Source: Amyloporia xantha
Taxonomy: Eukaryota; Basidiomycota; Agaricomycetes; Polyporales; Adustoporiaceae
DNA length: 64,000 nt
Direction: 5' to 3'
Assembly: GCA_036971615.1 (NCBI GenBank)
Contig: JAYKKR010000044.1
Span: 186,001-250,000, forward strand
A program made the translations under genes and the position numbers. Of this stretch, positions 1 through 9,405 are shown piece after piece. The stretch's first letter is position 1; each line of letters opens with the position of its first letter. The notes under the pieces are model-generated. The model was not told the DNA's origin. It searched no databases and worked only from the letters and a program-made list of their open reading frames with translations.

Positions 1-1105
1 CCAACTTCTCAAGCCTATTCTGATTGGAAGGTGCGAGGCTCGGAGTGACCGCAGGTACATGGGAACGGGGAGAATAGCCCATAAGAGCTTCGAATGGAGA
101 ACAATGGATGGCGCTATGATACCGGTGATTGTGTGCAAATTCAGCGATGGGGAGGAGTTCAGCCCAATCTTCTCCTCGATGACTGCAAAAGATTCGAAGG
201 TAGAGTTCTAGTTCTTGGTTAAGACGTTCAGTTCCTCCATCAGTCTGAGGATGGTAAGCGGTAGAAAGCGCTTGTTGGATTTTGAGCGCTTTGAGAAGTT
301 CGGAAAACATCTTTGATGCGAACTGTGTGCCTCTATCCAAGATCAGTTTCTGGGGAAGTCCATAGTGTCAGAATACTTGGTCTTGATACAGGCTAGCGGT
401 TTCTTCGGCTGTGCAGGTCTTCTTGCAGGGAATGAATACCACAGCTTTGGTTCCATCGTGATCAGAAACGACAAGGCACGAGTCAAATTCTTTTGATTCA
501 GGAAGATCTGTGATGAAGTCCATGGATACGACTTGAAATGGTTCAGAATACTTCAGATCAATGGGTTGGGCCGGGATCTTCGGAGGATTAGTCACTGGCT
601 TTGACATCTGGCAAACTGCACATCCAGTGATGTAGTTTCTGATGAATACACTGATGCCGGGCCACCAGTAATGCCGTTGGAGCAATTCCAGTGTTTTCCA
701 TCGGCCCGGATGACCTGCAGTAGCTGAGTCATGGAAAGCACTCACAATTTTGCGACGTAGTGCGGGGTCTTTGGGAACATAGACGCGACCCTTGTAGGTC
801 AAAAGATCGTCTTTGATTTCCCAGTCAGCTAGGTCACGAATAGGCTTTGGACTGTGTCCAGACAGTAAGGTCTTCAGAGCGGATTCGGCTTCGGGATCTC
901 TGCTATTGCAGGACAGAATCTTTGATCGAAGCTCTGGGTCGTAGGTGAATTCGAAAGTGGTAGCACGAATGAATAAATCGTCCGGTAACAAAATAAGACG
1001 TTCGTCAAAGGGTTCCCCCCCAGTAGGGTCGTGGTCTACATGTCTAGACAGTGCATCCGACTTGCCCATCCTTGAGCCGGGGACGTGGCGCAGGGGTAAA
1101 CTCAA
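1..1105 (-). pseudogene. Ty3/Gypsy integrase, frameshifted and with a nonsense codon
   Basis: The frame at 368-1105 starts in the RNase H/integrase linker (MGKSDALSRHVDH), carries the HHCC zinc domain (HDSATAGHPG, then CAVCQ) and the first catalytic Asp (MDFITDLP). A TGA at 368-370 ends it. Beyond the stop, bases 1-367 keep the same frame open and include the second Asp (DRGTQF) and the Glu region (TERLNQELE). The gene is thus intact in composition but interrupted once by a stop and separated from the upstream pol by a frame change. Its C-terminal part, including any chromodomain, is outside the window. Confidence 0.88.
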
Positions 1106-3104
1106 ACATGGACAGGAAAAGACTCCATCGTGCTTGGCGTGGAGTGAGCCTTTGAGGCTCGCGGAAGTAGGTCAAGTTCTGGTGGTCGGTGAGGATCTCA
1201 AAGGGTCGCTCGGCACCCTCGAGATAATGTTTCCAGGCGCGCAGGGCACGGACAATAGCGAGGAGTTCATGGTCGTAGATCTCATAGTTGCGCTCGGCAG
1301 GGTTGAGTGATTGAGAAAGATAAGAGCAAGGATGCCACAGACCGTCAGAGTGCTGCTGTGACAGGACACCGCCGGTCGCAAACTTGGAAGCATCAGTTTT
1401 GACACGGTAGGGCAGCATGCGATCAGGTAAACGCAGCAGAGGAGCATTCATGAAGAGGTCTTTCAAGTCCAAGAAGGCTCGGTGCTGAGATGCAGTCCAG
1501 ACAAAGGGCTGCGTTTTCTGTGTGAGATCGAACAACGGACGCGCAATGGTGGAGTAGTCTCGAATGAAGCGTCGATAGAAATTAGCAAACCCTAAAAAGG
1601 ATTGGACTTGCTTCACCGTTGCTGGTGTGGGCCAATCAGCGATACCAGCAAGCTTGACTGGGTCCATCTTCACAAAGCCATTACCGAGGATGAGGCCGAG
1701 GAATTCGATCTGTTGGACATTGAAAATACACTTGTCAGGTTTCAGAAAAAGATCGCTGTCAATGAGTCGTTGCAGGATGCGACAGGTGCGCTCATGATGA
1801 GTAGCTAAGTCCAGGGAAAACCACAAGAAGTCATCCATGTAAATGAGAAGCCAGCCTTCTTTGATCATGTCGTCAAAGGTAGTGTTCATCATGGCTTGGA
1901 AGGAGGCTGGGGAGTTGCAAAGCCCGAAGAACATCACAGTGGGTTCAAAAAGGCCGTGGTTGGTAATGAAAGCGGCTTTCCATTCGTCCCCCTTCTTGAT
2001 GCGCATGTTATTGAAGCCTTTGCGGACATCCGCTTTGGAAAAGAAAGCAGCATGGCGGATTTTCTCAATGAGATCAGAGACAAGGGGCAAAGGGTATCGA
2101 TTCTTCACAGTCCATTCGTTGATATAACGATAATCCTGGCAGGGACGAAGATTGCCGGATTTTTTGTCAACGAAGAAGAAAGGGGAGGCTTGTGGAGATT
2201 TGGAAGGTCGGATATACCCGGACGCAAGGTTATCAGCAAGGAACTTATCAAGTTCAACTTGCTGTTTCGGTGATAAGGGGTAGACCTTCCCCCGTCGGGG
2301 TACGAAGCCTTCTTTAAGATCAATGGCGTGGTCATACTCCTTATGACTAGGAAGACGTTCGGAGGACTTCTTGTCAAATACCTGGGCAAAAGCACAGTAG
2401 ACGTCGGGGATGTGAGCCATTGGATCGATGTTAATCTCCAAGTGTTTGTGGGCAAGCTTCTGTGAAGGGGAAAGACGACGGACATAGTGCACAGAGGTCT
2501 TGAGGCAAAGAAAGCGCACTAAGCAGTTGTCATCTTCTAGAGTTGTCTGCAAGGGTTCCGCTACGTGATCTGATTCGATGTCTGTGGGATCAGGCCCGAA
2601 CTTCTGCAGTAGTTTGAGTACAATGGAGGGTGGTTTGGAGGAGATGCGCAGCGATGTTAGTAATGCGGCAATTTGCTGGCTAAGTTTCTGGCGGGGGAAC
2701 GATAGAGTACCCTTCTGCCAGTCAATGGTGGGATTCAAGCGATGTAGCCAGGAAAGGCCAAGGATAAGATGCTCCTTGCCAAGTCGAGTGACATAAGGAT
2801 GGATGCGATCCGTATACGTCCCAAATCTCATGTCTAATGTGGCAAAGTGGGTGATACGTCCTGCAGTGTTTTCGGATCCATCAATGTTGAGGACTCTGAT
2901 TGGTTTCGCGAGTTCGAGGGATGTGATGTGGTGTGCTTTCACGAAGCCGAGGTCTATGTATGTTTCCATGGCTCCTGAGTCAAGGAGCGCATTGGTTGTG
3001 ACGGTTAGTTCAGCCTGGTGCAGCGAGACGGCATAGCGCAAAGAGGATCGATTGTCTCCAGCTACAATTACATGAGGCTCAGCAGTCCCTCGTATAGATG
3101 TCAC
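1044..3104 (-). CDS. pol: Ty3/Gypsy pol: protease, reverse transcriptase, RNase H
   Basis: The 686-codon frame begins with a retropepsin-type protease (ALLDSGAMETYI near residue 40), then reverse transcriptase with the catalytic YMDD (LLIYMDDFLWFS), then RNase H (KTDASKFATGG and YEIYDHELLAIVRAL). It has no ATG at its 5' end: the first usable codon is GTG at 3104, and the frame is open back into gag. It is therefore probably made as a gag-pol fusion by -1 slippage at the TTT codon directly before the gag stop, where five T residues lie in a row. The C-terminus reads out of frame after about 1096 and stops early, so integrase is in another frame. Confidence 0.92.
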   Translation of the reverse strand: MTSIRGTAEPHVIVAGDNRSSLRYAVSLHQAELTVTTNALLDSGAMETYIDLGFVKAHHITSLELAKPIRVLNIDGSENTAGRITHFATLDMRFGTYTDRIHPYVTRLGKEHLILGLSWLHRLNPTIDWQKGTLSFPRQKLSQQIAALLTSLRISSKPPSIVLKLLQKFGPDPTDIESDHVAEPLQTTLEDDNCLVRFLCLKTSVHYVRRLSPSQKLAHKHLEINIDPMAHIPDVYCAFAQVFDKKSSERLPSHKEYDHAIDLKEGFVPRRGKVYPLSPKQQVELDKFLADNLASGYIRPSKSPQASPFFFVDKKSGNLRPCQDYRYINEWTVKNRYPLPLVSDLIEKIRHAAFFSKADVRKGFNNMRIKKGDEWKAAFITNHGLFEPTVMFFGLCNSPASFQAMMNTTFDDMIKEGWLLIYMDDFLWFSLDLATHHERTCRILQRLIDSDLFLKPDKCIFNVQQIEFLGLILGNGFVKMDPVKLAGIADWPTPATVKQVQSFLGFANFYRRFIRDYSTIARPLFDLTQKTQPFVWTASQHRAFLDLKDLFMNAPLLRLPDRMLPYRVKTDASKFATGGVLSQQHSDGLWHPCSYLSQSLNPAERNYEIYDHELLAIVRALRAWKHYLEGAERPFEILTDHQNLTYFREPQRLTPRQARWSLFLSMFEFTPAPRPRLKDGQVGCTV

Positions 3105-3118
3105 GGCTACCGAGGGTG

Positions 3119-4630
3119 TTAAAAATCCATGGAGCGAAGGGTAGAAATGAAATCGTTCTTCTCCGATTCTGACATATGTTCGAGGAGTTTGATTGCTTGC
3201 TCGGGCTTTGGTAACTCTTTTACTTCTTCGATTTTAGAAGTGGAAGGAGTGTCATTGGAAGTGGCAGCGCAGACGCGAGTGGTGCCTTTGCAGTTGTTGG
3301 CCGTATGACCAGGCTTGCGACAACGGAAGCAAAGGTTATTGTCCTGGCAGTGTTTGCGTTCAGCGGGGGTGAGCGGTGCAATCTTGCTAATGTTCTGAGT
3401 ATCGTCGCCTTCCTGTATGGCACAATTCTTCTGGCCTCGAAACCTGTTGGATCTATTCCCTCTCGATCCTCTGTTGGACCGCTCAGGACGTGCATCTGCC
3501 TGGAAGTCCTGATAGTTGCGGTCGAGGGCAATAATCTTTTCGAGCCATTCTTCTAGGGTCGAAGGCAAGGGGACATGGTTGTGAATGAGGCGATTAATAC
3601 GGGGTGGAATGGCCTTCTTCAATATCTCAATTTGACCCAGGTCGTTGAGACCACAGGTTCTTGCTAGGGATCGAAATTCGGATGCAAAAATCTCTCCAGA
3701 ATGTCCCTCGGTCATTCGGACTGCTTTGAGCATCGACAGGGATGAGGCCGACGTGTCTTGGACTCCAAAGGTACAAAGGAAATGCTGCTGGAACTCGTCC
3801 CAGGAGGGCAAAGATGCTGCATCACCATTCTCATCTTTGGGTGCATTGAGAAAGTTGTTGACATAAAACTGCACATTGGGTCCTTTGATGTAGGAGAGCG
3901 CACAAAGGACCATGGCGTCGTTGGTGGTGATTTTGTCAGCATTGACTCTGAGATGGATGGCTAGATCGCTAAGGAAGGCGGTGGTTTTAGCTCGATCTCC
4001 ATCGAAGACTTCTGGTTCTTTGAAGAGTTTTGACATGTCGTCGTCTGGGTCTGGTTCGGTGAGAGTAACTGGGTCTTCAGGATCTTCCGGATCAGGTGGA
4101 GGTACGTCAGGTTCTCTTTCCTGATGTTCTTCGTCTAAACCAAATCCGCTAGGGCTAGGTTCTGCTGGAGGATCCGCTCTTTCTCTTCGAGAAGTAGAAG
4201 ACGAAGCGGGCTTTGTTTTGTCTCTGGTAGAGGTGGGTTGTTCTGAAGTGGGAATCGCAACGGAGGAGTGGAGGACAATGCGTTGCCGATCTTCTGAAGA
4301 AAAACCGGAGACAATGTCGCTGAGCTGCTCTGGCCTAGTGAGGGTGTTATCGTCGTCGGCCGGAAGGGGATCCGGGTTGTATCGATATGCGCAAGGTTGT
4401 CGAGGGCAGGTTCGCCAGCAATTGTACTTTTGATCAAAGTACTGGTCCTGAACGAAGTTGGTATGATACCGATGAGGCGATGTGTAGCACTTTCTCGAAG
4501 CAGTGATATCGTCGAAAAGGTCAAAGTCGTTGGGGACTACTCCGTATTGTGCGTTGTCTGGAGTAGCACAATGGTTGCGGACAATGACGTAGTTGGACTG
4601 GTCGGGGAGTTCGAGCGAGCTGGTTGTTTT
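3119..4630 (-). CDS. gag: Ty3/Gypsy gag, open frame with CCHC zinc knuckle
   Basis: The first in-frame ATG is at 4036 and gives 305 residues ending at TAA 3119-3121. The same frame stays open for 198 more codons upstream, to a TAA at 4631-4633, without any ATG. That extension is Pro/Asp/Glu-rich just before the ATG (a PPPDPEDPEDP segment) and looks protein-like further up. The capsid-like core lies between residues 1 and about 190 of the ATG form, followed by an Arg-rich linker and the knuckle CFRCRKPGHTANNC (C-x2-C-x4-H-x4-C), which binds nucleic acid. Whether translation starts at 4036 or upstream (non-AUG start, or a spliced leader) is open. The pol frame follows in -1 relation. Confidence 0.85.
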   Translation of the reverse strand, partial: KTTSSLELPDQSNYVIVRNHCATPDNAQYGVVPNDFDLFDDITASRKCYTSPHRYHTNFVQDQYFDQKYNCWRTCPRQPCAYRYNPDPLPADDDNTLTRPEQLSDIVSGFSSEDRQRIVLHSSVAIPTSEQPTSTRDKTKPASSSTSRRERADPPAEPSPSGFGLDEEHQEREPDVPPPDPEDPEDPVTLTEPDPDDDMSKLFKEPEVFDGDRAKTTAFLSDLAIHLRVNADKITTNDAMVLCALSYIKGPNVQFYVNNFLNAPKDENGDAASLPSWDEFQQHFLCTFGVQDTSASSLSMLKAVRMTEGHSGEIFASEFRSLARTCGLNDLGQIEILKKAIPPRINRLIHNHVPLPSTLEEWLEKIIALDRNYQDFQADARPERSNRGSRGNRSNRFRGQKNCAIQEGDDTQNISKIAPLTPAERKHCQDNNLCFRCRKPGHTANNCKGTTRVCAATSNDTPSTSKIEEVKELPKPEQAIKLLEHMSESEKNDFISTLRSMDF

Positions 4631-4955
4631 TTACAGGGTGGGAAAACCTCCTGTTAGGACAAGGTTGTATGTTACAGATGCGATAAGTTCCGGTACCAAC
4701 AGAGGTGATGTCTCGTTTGTCTCGGGAGTCGAAGAAATGAAGGAGTTGGTAGCAACTCGCAGGGGCAGTGATGTAGCTTCTAGTAGCCACGGTTCGCAAG
4801 GTAGGCTAGAGTCTTTCGCTAGTGTTAGGAGCACAGTTGGGACGAAGGTAGCCTACGGTGCGACGTAGAGCGAGAGTGATGTTATTCAGAGTAGTGCTGT
4901 ATGACAGTAGTTATACAAGAGCGAAAGACTAAGGGATAGAGCGAGTAAGTAGGGG

Positions 4956-4963
4956 TTTATATA
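4956..4963 (-). promoter_or_regulatory. TATA box of the Ty3/Gypsy LTR
   Basis: TATATAAA on the minus strand, about 920 nt upstream of the gag ATG and inside the presumed LTR, a normal place for the U3 promoter. It lies just downstream of four copies of a near-palindromic GTCATG-rich motif. Confidence 0.5.
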
Positions 4964-4968
4964 GCTAG

Positions 4969-5125
4969 TCATGGTTGAGCATGAGTAATGCGAAATAGGA
5001 GTCAGGTGATAGCTAAGTAAGGGATGAGTCATGGTTGCGCATGACGACGAGGCAGTGTGGAATGGAGGAGGAGTCATGGCGGTTGCGCGCTAAGTATAGT
5101 ACAGTGAGTCATGGTTGGGCATGAC
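4969..5125. repeat. four near-palindromic GAGTCATG(N)CATGAC motifs in the LTR
   Basis: Copies at about 4969-4986, 5026-5045, 5071-5090 and 5106-5125 share the form GTCATGGTTGxGCATGAC, an imperfect inverted repeat (GTCATG...CATGAC). The third copy is degenerate. They lie upstream of the TATA box on the minus strand, so they may be enhancer or binding sites of the LTR promoter. Confidence 0.6.
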
Positions 5126-5173
5126 AACAAAGCAAGTGAACAGTAAGGTGAAGTAATCAAGGAAATCGTAACA

Positions 5174-5281
5174 GGCGCCGGGGATGGTGTTGGGGATGGC
5201 ACCAGGGATGGCACCGAGTATGGCGTCGGGGATGGCGCTGAGTATGGCGCCGAGTATGGCGTCGGGGATGGCGCCAGGGAT
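5174..5281. repeat. 12-bp minisatellite, about nine units
   Basis: Imperfect tandem units of the type gccggggatggc / accgagtatggc run without a break just outside the presumed LTR start. The period is a multiple of three, so all frames stay open and give Ala-Ile-Pro-Gly or Pro-Ser/Thr-Pro repeats on the minus strand. I see no gene that would use this. Confidence 0.75.
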
Positions 5282-5293
5282 GTCTCTCGCCTG

Positions 5294-5530
5294 ATGTCTT
5301 CGCCATTCGCTAACAGCAGAGAAGAGGGCTTCCCTAGCACAAGGGATACCCAAATCATGCATTTGCAAGGGGCAGCTTTGCAAGAAAAGCTGAAGCGCAT
5401 TGAAGAAGACATCAATGTCGCCAACACCATCCTCAGGCTCAACCAGCCTATCAAAACTCTGCTCACTGCTCGGCCCCCTCGCGATGCTGTCAGCCAGGTG
5501 GAATCGATGATGTGGGATGGCTATATTTGA
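5294..5530 (+). CDS. short unassigned ORF with a helical centre
   Basis: A 78-codon frame starts with ATG inside the end of the minisatellite and stops at 5528-5530. The middle (LQEKLKRIEEDINVANTILR) has heptad-like spacing and could form a helix or coiled coil. I do not recognise the protein. It may be the tail of a degraded transposon gene whose upstream part was replaced by the minisatellite and LTR, or chance. Confidence 0.25.
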   Translation: MSSPFANSREEGFPSTRDTQIMHLQGAALQEKLKRIEEDINVANTILRLNQPIKTLLTARPPRDAVSQVESMMWDGYI

Positions 5531-5727
5531 GTACCATACAATGTAGACAGTAAATATTGGTTATCACACTGTCAATGTATCCCATTACTGTCTGTGCTTG
5601 AGTAGTCTAATTGGTGATACAAATGAAACATCATGTGAAACTCAACAACAGGCAGTGTTCAAGCATATTTGTCATTGCAATGCATACAGTACACACTATG
5701 TGTATAGAAATGTCGTAGAAGACATCA
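5531..5727. other. non-coding stretch, nothing recognised
   Basis: AT-leaning sequence between the short ORF and the 86-bp array. I find no gene or repeat. Confidence 0.4.
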
Positions 5728-6020
5728 GCCGACAGTAGAGTTCAGGGAGAATTATAGTGTTGATGTATGGCGCAATGGCCAACCCATCCGCCCAGGGGTA
5801 AAATATAGCCGAACAGAGCAGGCAAAAATATAGCGGTAGAATATAGCATGGTTGGCCGACACATCTCCACAGGGTACATTATAGCGTTGGCCGAAGCTAC
5901 AGAGCAGGCAAAAATATAGCGGTAGAATATGGCGCAGTGGGCCGACACATCGCCCCAGAGTATATTATACCATTGGCCAAAGCTACAGCGCAGGCAATAT
6001 TATGGTGTCGGCCGACGTCC
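5728..6020. repeat. 86-bp tandem array, about three units
   Basis: The phrase cagagcaggcaaaaatatag recurs at 5814 and 5900, and a diverged form recurs at 5985, giving periods of 86 and 85 bp. Each unit also contains a GGCCGA(C) box and an AATATAGC box. A partial unit precedes the first full copy. The array contains no credible gene; such arrays are often subterminal repeats of DNA transposons. Confidence 0.7.
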
Positions 6021-6240
6021 GCTCTCCTTACACTGTAGGGAAAATATCACCCATATCTCTCCCTATAGTGTAGGCTACAGTGACTGTATGGTGTGGCAGT
6101 CGTCGCAAAATGACTAAGCCGGCTCAGCCCGGCTTGAGCTTCGCGTGATGGACAGCTGTCATCACCGGGCCGACATCACGCTTCGCGCCAATCCTCTTCT
6201 ATAGACACTCAAGCCGCCACCTTCCACATTAGATACAGGG
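6021..6240. other. inverted-repeat-rich spacer
   Basis: Contains cactgtaggga / tccctatagtg as a loose inverted pair (about 6030-6075), GCCGGCTCAGCCCGGC (about 6118-6134) and cgcgtgatg...catcacgcttcgcg (about 6143-6187). These arms look like transposon-end or hairpin remnants. No gene. Confidence 0.45.
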
Positions 6241-6389
6241 CGGGTGTCTGCTGTTCCCTCTTTTGTACACTACCTCATTAGGATTTATGCAACGAGGCTC
6301 AAGTTCCCGTCCTCCACGTGGTCACTGGATTCGCATTTTCTCCTCATCCGCATGTTCATCTATCTATTTCATTTTCCTAAATTTTCTCT

Positions 6390-8364
6390 TTGCAAAGTGA
6401 TTTGCATCCTCATGTCCCTATATTCACATGTCTCCAAAATCTCGTCAGTGTGTTCTATGACTGCCCGGCGTCTCAAAGCTCGTATAAAACTTGGCTGGGG
6501 TCTGTCGCTGAAAGTCACTACCACAACTCTTTTCTCCGTTCATATGGCTCCGGTATTCAGCAAGCTCTCAGCCTCACCTCGTTCTGAGTTGACTGTGTCC
6601 GAACAGCTATGACGACGAGGAATCCGTGTGGAAGCACATATTGAAGATAACCCCACGTATTCAGACATTCACCGCCGATCCTGTACCGTCTCTTAAGGAT
6701 GCTGCATAGTAAGTGGCCGTTCTAGTCAGTTTCGAGAATTGTGTCTTGCTAAAGTAACATGTTCAGCCCGTGCGATAGCCTTCAGCGCCCTATCCCACTC
6801 GATGAACTTGTCGCCTATTGCGACAAGTTTGATTGGTTATCAAACATAACCTGTTTTTGCTCGCTGCGTGGTGGCCCCGACCATCCAGTCAAGCTTTTTG
6901 TCCCATGGAAAGGCGAACATGCCGACAATCCATGTCTTGGCTGTGCACATTGGAAGCGTGGTAAGGTGACCGGATGCTCATATTTTCGTAAGTAAACATA
7001 CACCTAGCTGCTTGCGGTGTAATTCCTGATTCCGCCGTGACACACAGTCAATCTATGCCGCTTGCTGCGTCTGCCTACTAGTCTCACTGGGCAATCTTAT
7101 GCACTTTTCCCTCTGAAGGATCTGTTTGGGACTGTTGGGAGTAGTAAGTAATTCTCAACTGTTCCTCTAGTGATCACGCCTGACTGGCCAATCCTAAGAT
7201 ATGTCTGATAAAGAGAACTCCGCTGGTATGTTTTCTTTTATATAACACTTCGGTACTGTCAGCTAGCTGATGGCATACGACCTGTAGCAGGCCCGGGGCC
7301 CTCTTCGCAGCAACAGAAAGGTTAGTATTAAATTGTAGAAGTGTTTCGCTGGTTCACAGTCATATATAGGGAAGCAACGCATGTTGCCGGCTTCATACAA
7401 TAAAGTCGAGCCCCCCTCACCGTCCGGCAGCGCAATGTTCTCAAATTTGAACGTGATGTTACCGTTTAGCCATGGATATAGAATTCAGAGGCCTATCACA
7501 TCTACACCTCAGGCTCGTCGGCCATACTATGCCGCGGCAGGGATTCAGACACCTACCATTGGTAAGTGTTGCCTTTAGCTTCTAGATCTGAACACTGTCG
7601 TCTCATGCATAATCTATGTTTAGGTGACTGGCCTGGTCTCGAACGTGAGTACTTGCACTGTCTTTTGTTGCTACTCTCCACTAACGCATGACGTAGACAT
7701 GGCACCAGGCTATGTTGACGATCCCCTGCGAATATCGACTACACCCCCGCAAGAATATGCTCACCGTGGCATTCATGACCTGCCGCTTCCGTCCGACGAA
7801 GAAATGGATGCCACCATTCTCAAGCTCATTAGTCGTGACAATCCTGGTGTCGCATACACGCAGTTGCTATCCGTCTTGGGTGGATGCCGCCATTGCGGCC
7901 TCTGTATGGGAGTAAACATGTTCCTTCACCACACTTGTCCTCCCATTCCAGAGAGCTCCCCACTTTCCGATCCGTCACAATCCTCACAGCCATCTTGTGG
8001 TACTCGACACCTGTTATCACCTCTGATCGGTGGCAGTTCATCTCTCGCACTCGAAGAGTTGCATTCATTCACTTCAGTCCCCGATACCACTTATCCGCCA
8101 TCCACCTCGAGCAGTATGACCATAGGGACTCCTTCGACTGAGTCATCTGTTGAAGTCATTCGTGCTCTCCTTCCCTTGGGTTCAACCTCTCTTGGCAAAA
8201 GAGAGGCCAGTTCTGAAAATTTTCCATCGTCTCCCTCTCATGACTATCATCTTCAATCTCAGTGTCCCGTGAAACGTAGGCGAATCCTCAGGGCATGCAT
8301 CCCAAAAGCTGAGCAAGCTCGTGAGGTCATCGATCTCACACTTGACACCTCGGAATTCGATTAG
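6390..8364 (+). CDS. multi-exon Cys-rich protein with C-terminal SUMO-interaction-like motif
   Basis: I read a chain of small exons. The clearest has CFCSLRGG and CLGCAHWKRGKVTGC (6771-6987), then GTAAGT at about 6988 and an acceptor before a VNLCRLLRLP exon. Small exons follow with GTATGT, GTTAGT, GTAAGT and GTGAGT donors. The last exon runs from about 7699 to the stop at 8364. It holds a second Cys cluster (GGCRHCGLCMG) and ends with KRRR followed by EVIDLTLD, a textbook hydrophobic-acidic SUMO-interaction pattern. The Cys pairs suggest zinc binding; the KRRR could be a nuclear signal. Basidiomycetes have many such genes of unknown role, often near transposons. The start codon and first exon (about 6390-6600) are uncertain. 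Confidence 0.6.
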
Positions 8365-8523
8365 GGTGATTGTATTTACTTTCTCTGTAATGTTCTGTAT
8401 CATATCTTGAGTTGGTGTGCCGTTTTTGATAGTATGATTTGAGTATATATGCACGCATGTTGGGAAGACGTGTATGTTCTTAGTCGACTGAAACTCATCA
8501 ATAAATATATGTGAAGACTGTAA
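8365..8523. other. intergenic, convergent 3' ends
   Basis: AT-rich sequence between the plus-strand Cys-rich gene and the minus-strand EST1-like pseudogene. No feature beyond presumed 3' UTRs. Confidence 0.5.
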
Positions 8524-9405
8524 TCATCCATTTGGGTTGAGTATATACACCAGAAAGACCAGGCATATGGAGGTCGGCATCCGAAATCTTGCCATTCGGC
8601 CTGTCCTCGTTGTCCCGCTCGATTTGTTTGCGCATATCCGCGACTTGCTGTTCGATCTTGGGTGCCATTCAGTAGATCCCAGCTGCATGCGCGAGCAATG
8701 CACGGACGTGGTAGGGCGTCGTGGTGGACGCTTGAGTCTGCACCTGTCCTCTTCCTGCCACCTCGAGACCTTCTCCGCCAGGACACCATCGACTTTCCAC
8801 TGCCCTCGGCCATCCCCACTTGGAGGCGGGACGTAGTGGAAACCTTTGACGTACTTCGCAATTTTAAGTCCGGCAGGGGCGACGCACACCCACCGCTTGC
8901 AAAGCTCGCCGCGCATCGGGTCCCCTTTCGAGTCATCATCATCACCATCCTCAATGATCCCGTCCGTCTGATCGCCGGACTCGACCTTGTCGAGAACCTC
9001 CATCTCGATGTTGTGCTCTTCGGATGCAGCCTCCTGTGACCAGAAGCCCATGGCATAGACCTTCTTGCCACTCCAGCCCATGCCTCGCAGGCACCAGTCC
9101 TCGGCCAGCGGCTTGGATCCGCTTGTCAACAACGGCGCGCCATCGCCACACTCCTTCTGAAACTCGCGGTACATGATCCGACGGGGTACGCTCTCGAGGA
9201 ACTTCGCAAGAACGTTCCACGGGATAGCGCGCTCCAATATCGCAAGCGCGTGGCTGTCCTTCAGCGTGGTGGCGAGGAATGTAAGGAAGATGGTGATGTA
9301 TGGGTTGAGGGTCGAGTGTGCGAATGGTGATGATTTTCGCATCGGCTTCTCGAGGACGTGGGCGAGCATTGAGAACACGAGCTGCATACCTGTCGACAGC
9401 GCCGG

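Larger units (their letters stand above)
1..5173 (-). mobile_element. Ty3/Gypsy LTR retrotransposon, 3' end beyond window
   Basis: Read on the minus strand the order is a probable 5' LTR (about 5173 to 4650), gag with a CCHC knuckle, aspartic protease, reverse transcriptase, RNase H and integrase. Integrase after RNase H is the Ty3/Gypsy order. The integrase C-terminus and the 3' LTR lie before base 1. The copy is damaged: a +1-type frame change in a G4 run (1093-1096) separates RNase H from integrase, and an in-frame TGA lies at 368-370 inside the integrase core. The element could not be autonomous as read here. The frame change could be a sequencing error. The TGA sits where CGA would give arginine, which fits a C-to-T change at a CpG. 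Confidence 0.92.
4650..5173 (-). repeat. probable 5' LTR of the Ty3/Gypsy element
   Basis: On the minus strand it starts TGTTA at 5173 and contains a TATATAAA box (4956-4963). A CCTAACA end near 4652 would give complementary TGTTA/TAACA termini. The alternative 3' border is at about 4702, just before a TTGGTACCGG segment that could be a tRNA primer site. The second LTR is not in the window, so the exact ends cannot be confirmed. Confidence 0.45.

Noticed and set aside
1172..4868. Many short plus-strand frames over the Ty3 element
   Set aside because: All are antisense to gag or pol.
1..5173. Repeat-induced point mutation as the cause of decay
   Set aside because: Damage is limited to one stop and one indel. 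There is no dense C-to-T pattern, and RIP is not typical of basidiomycetes.
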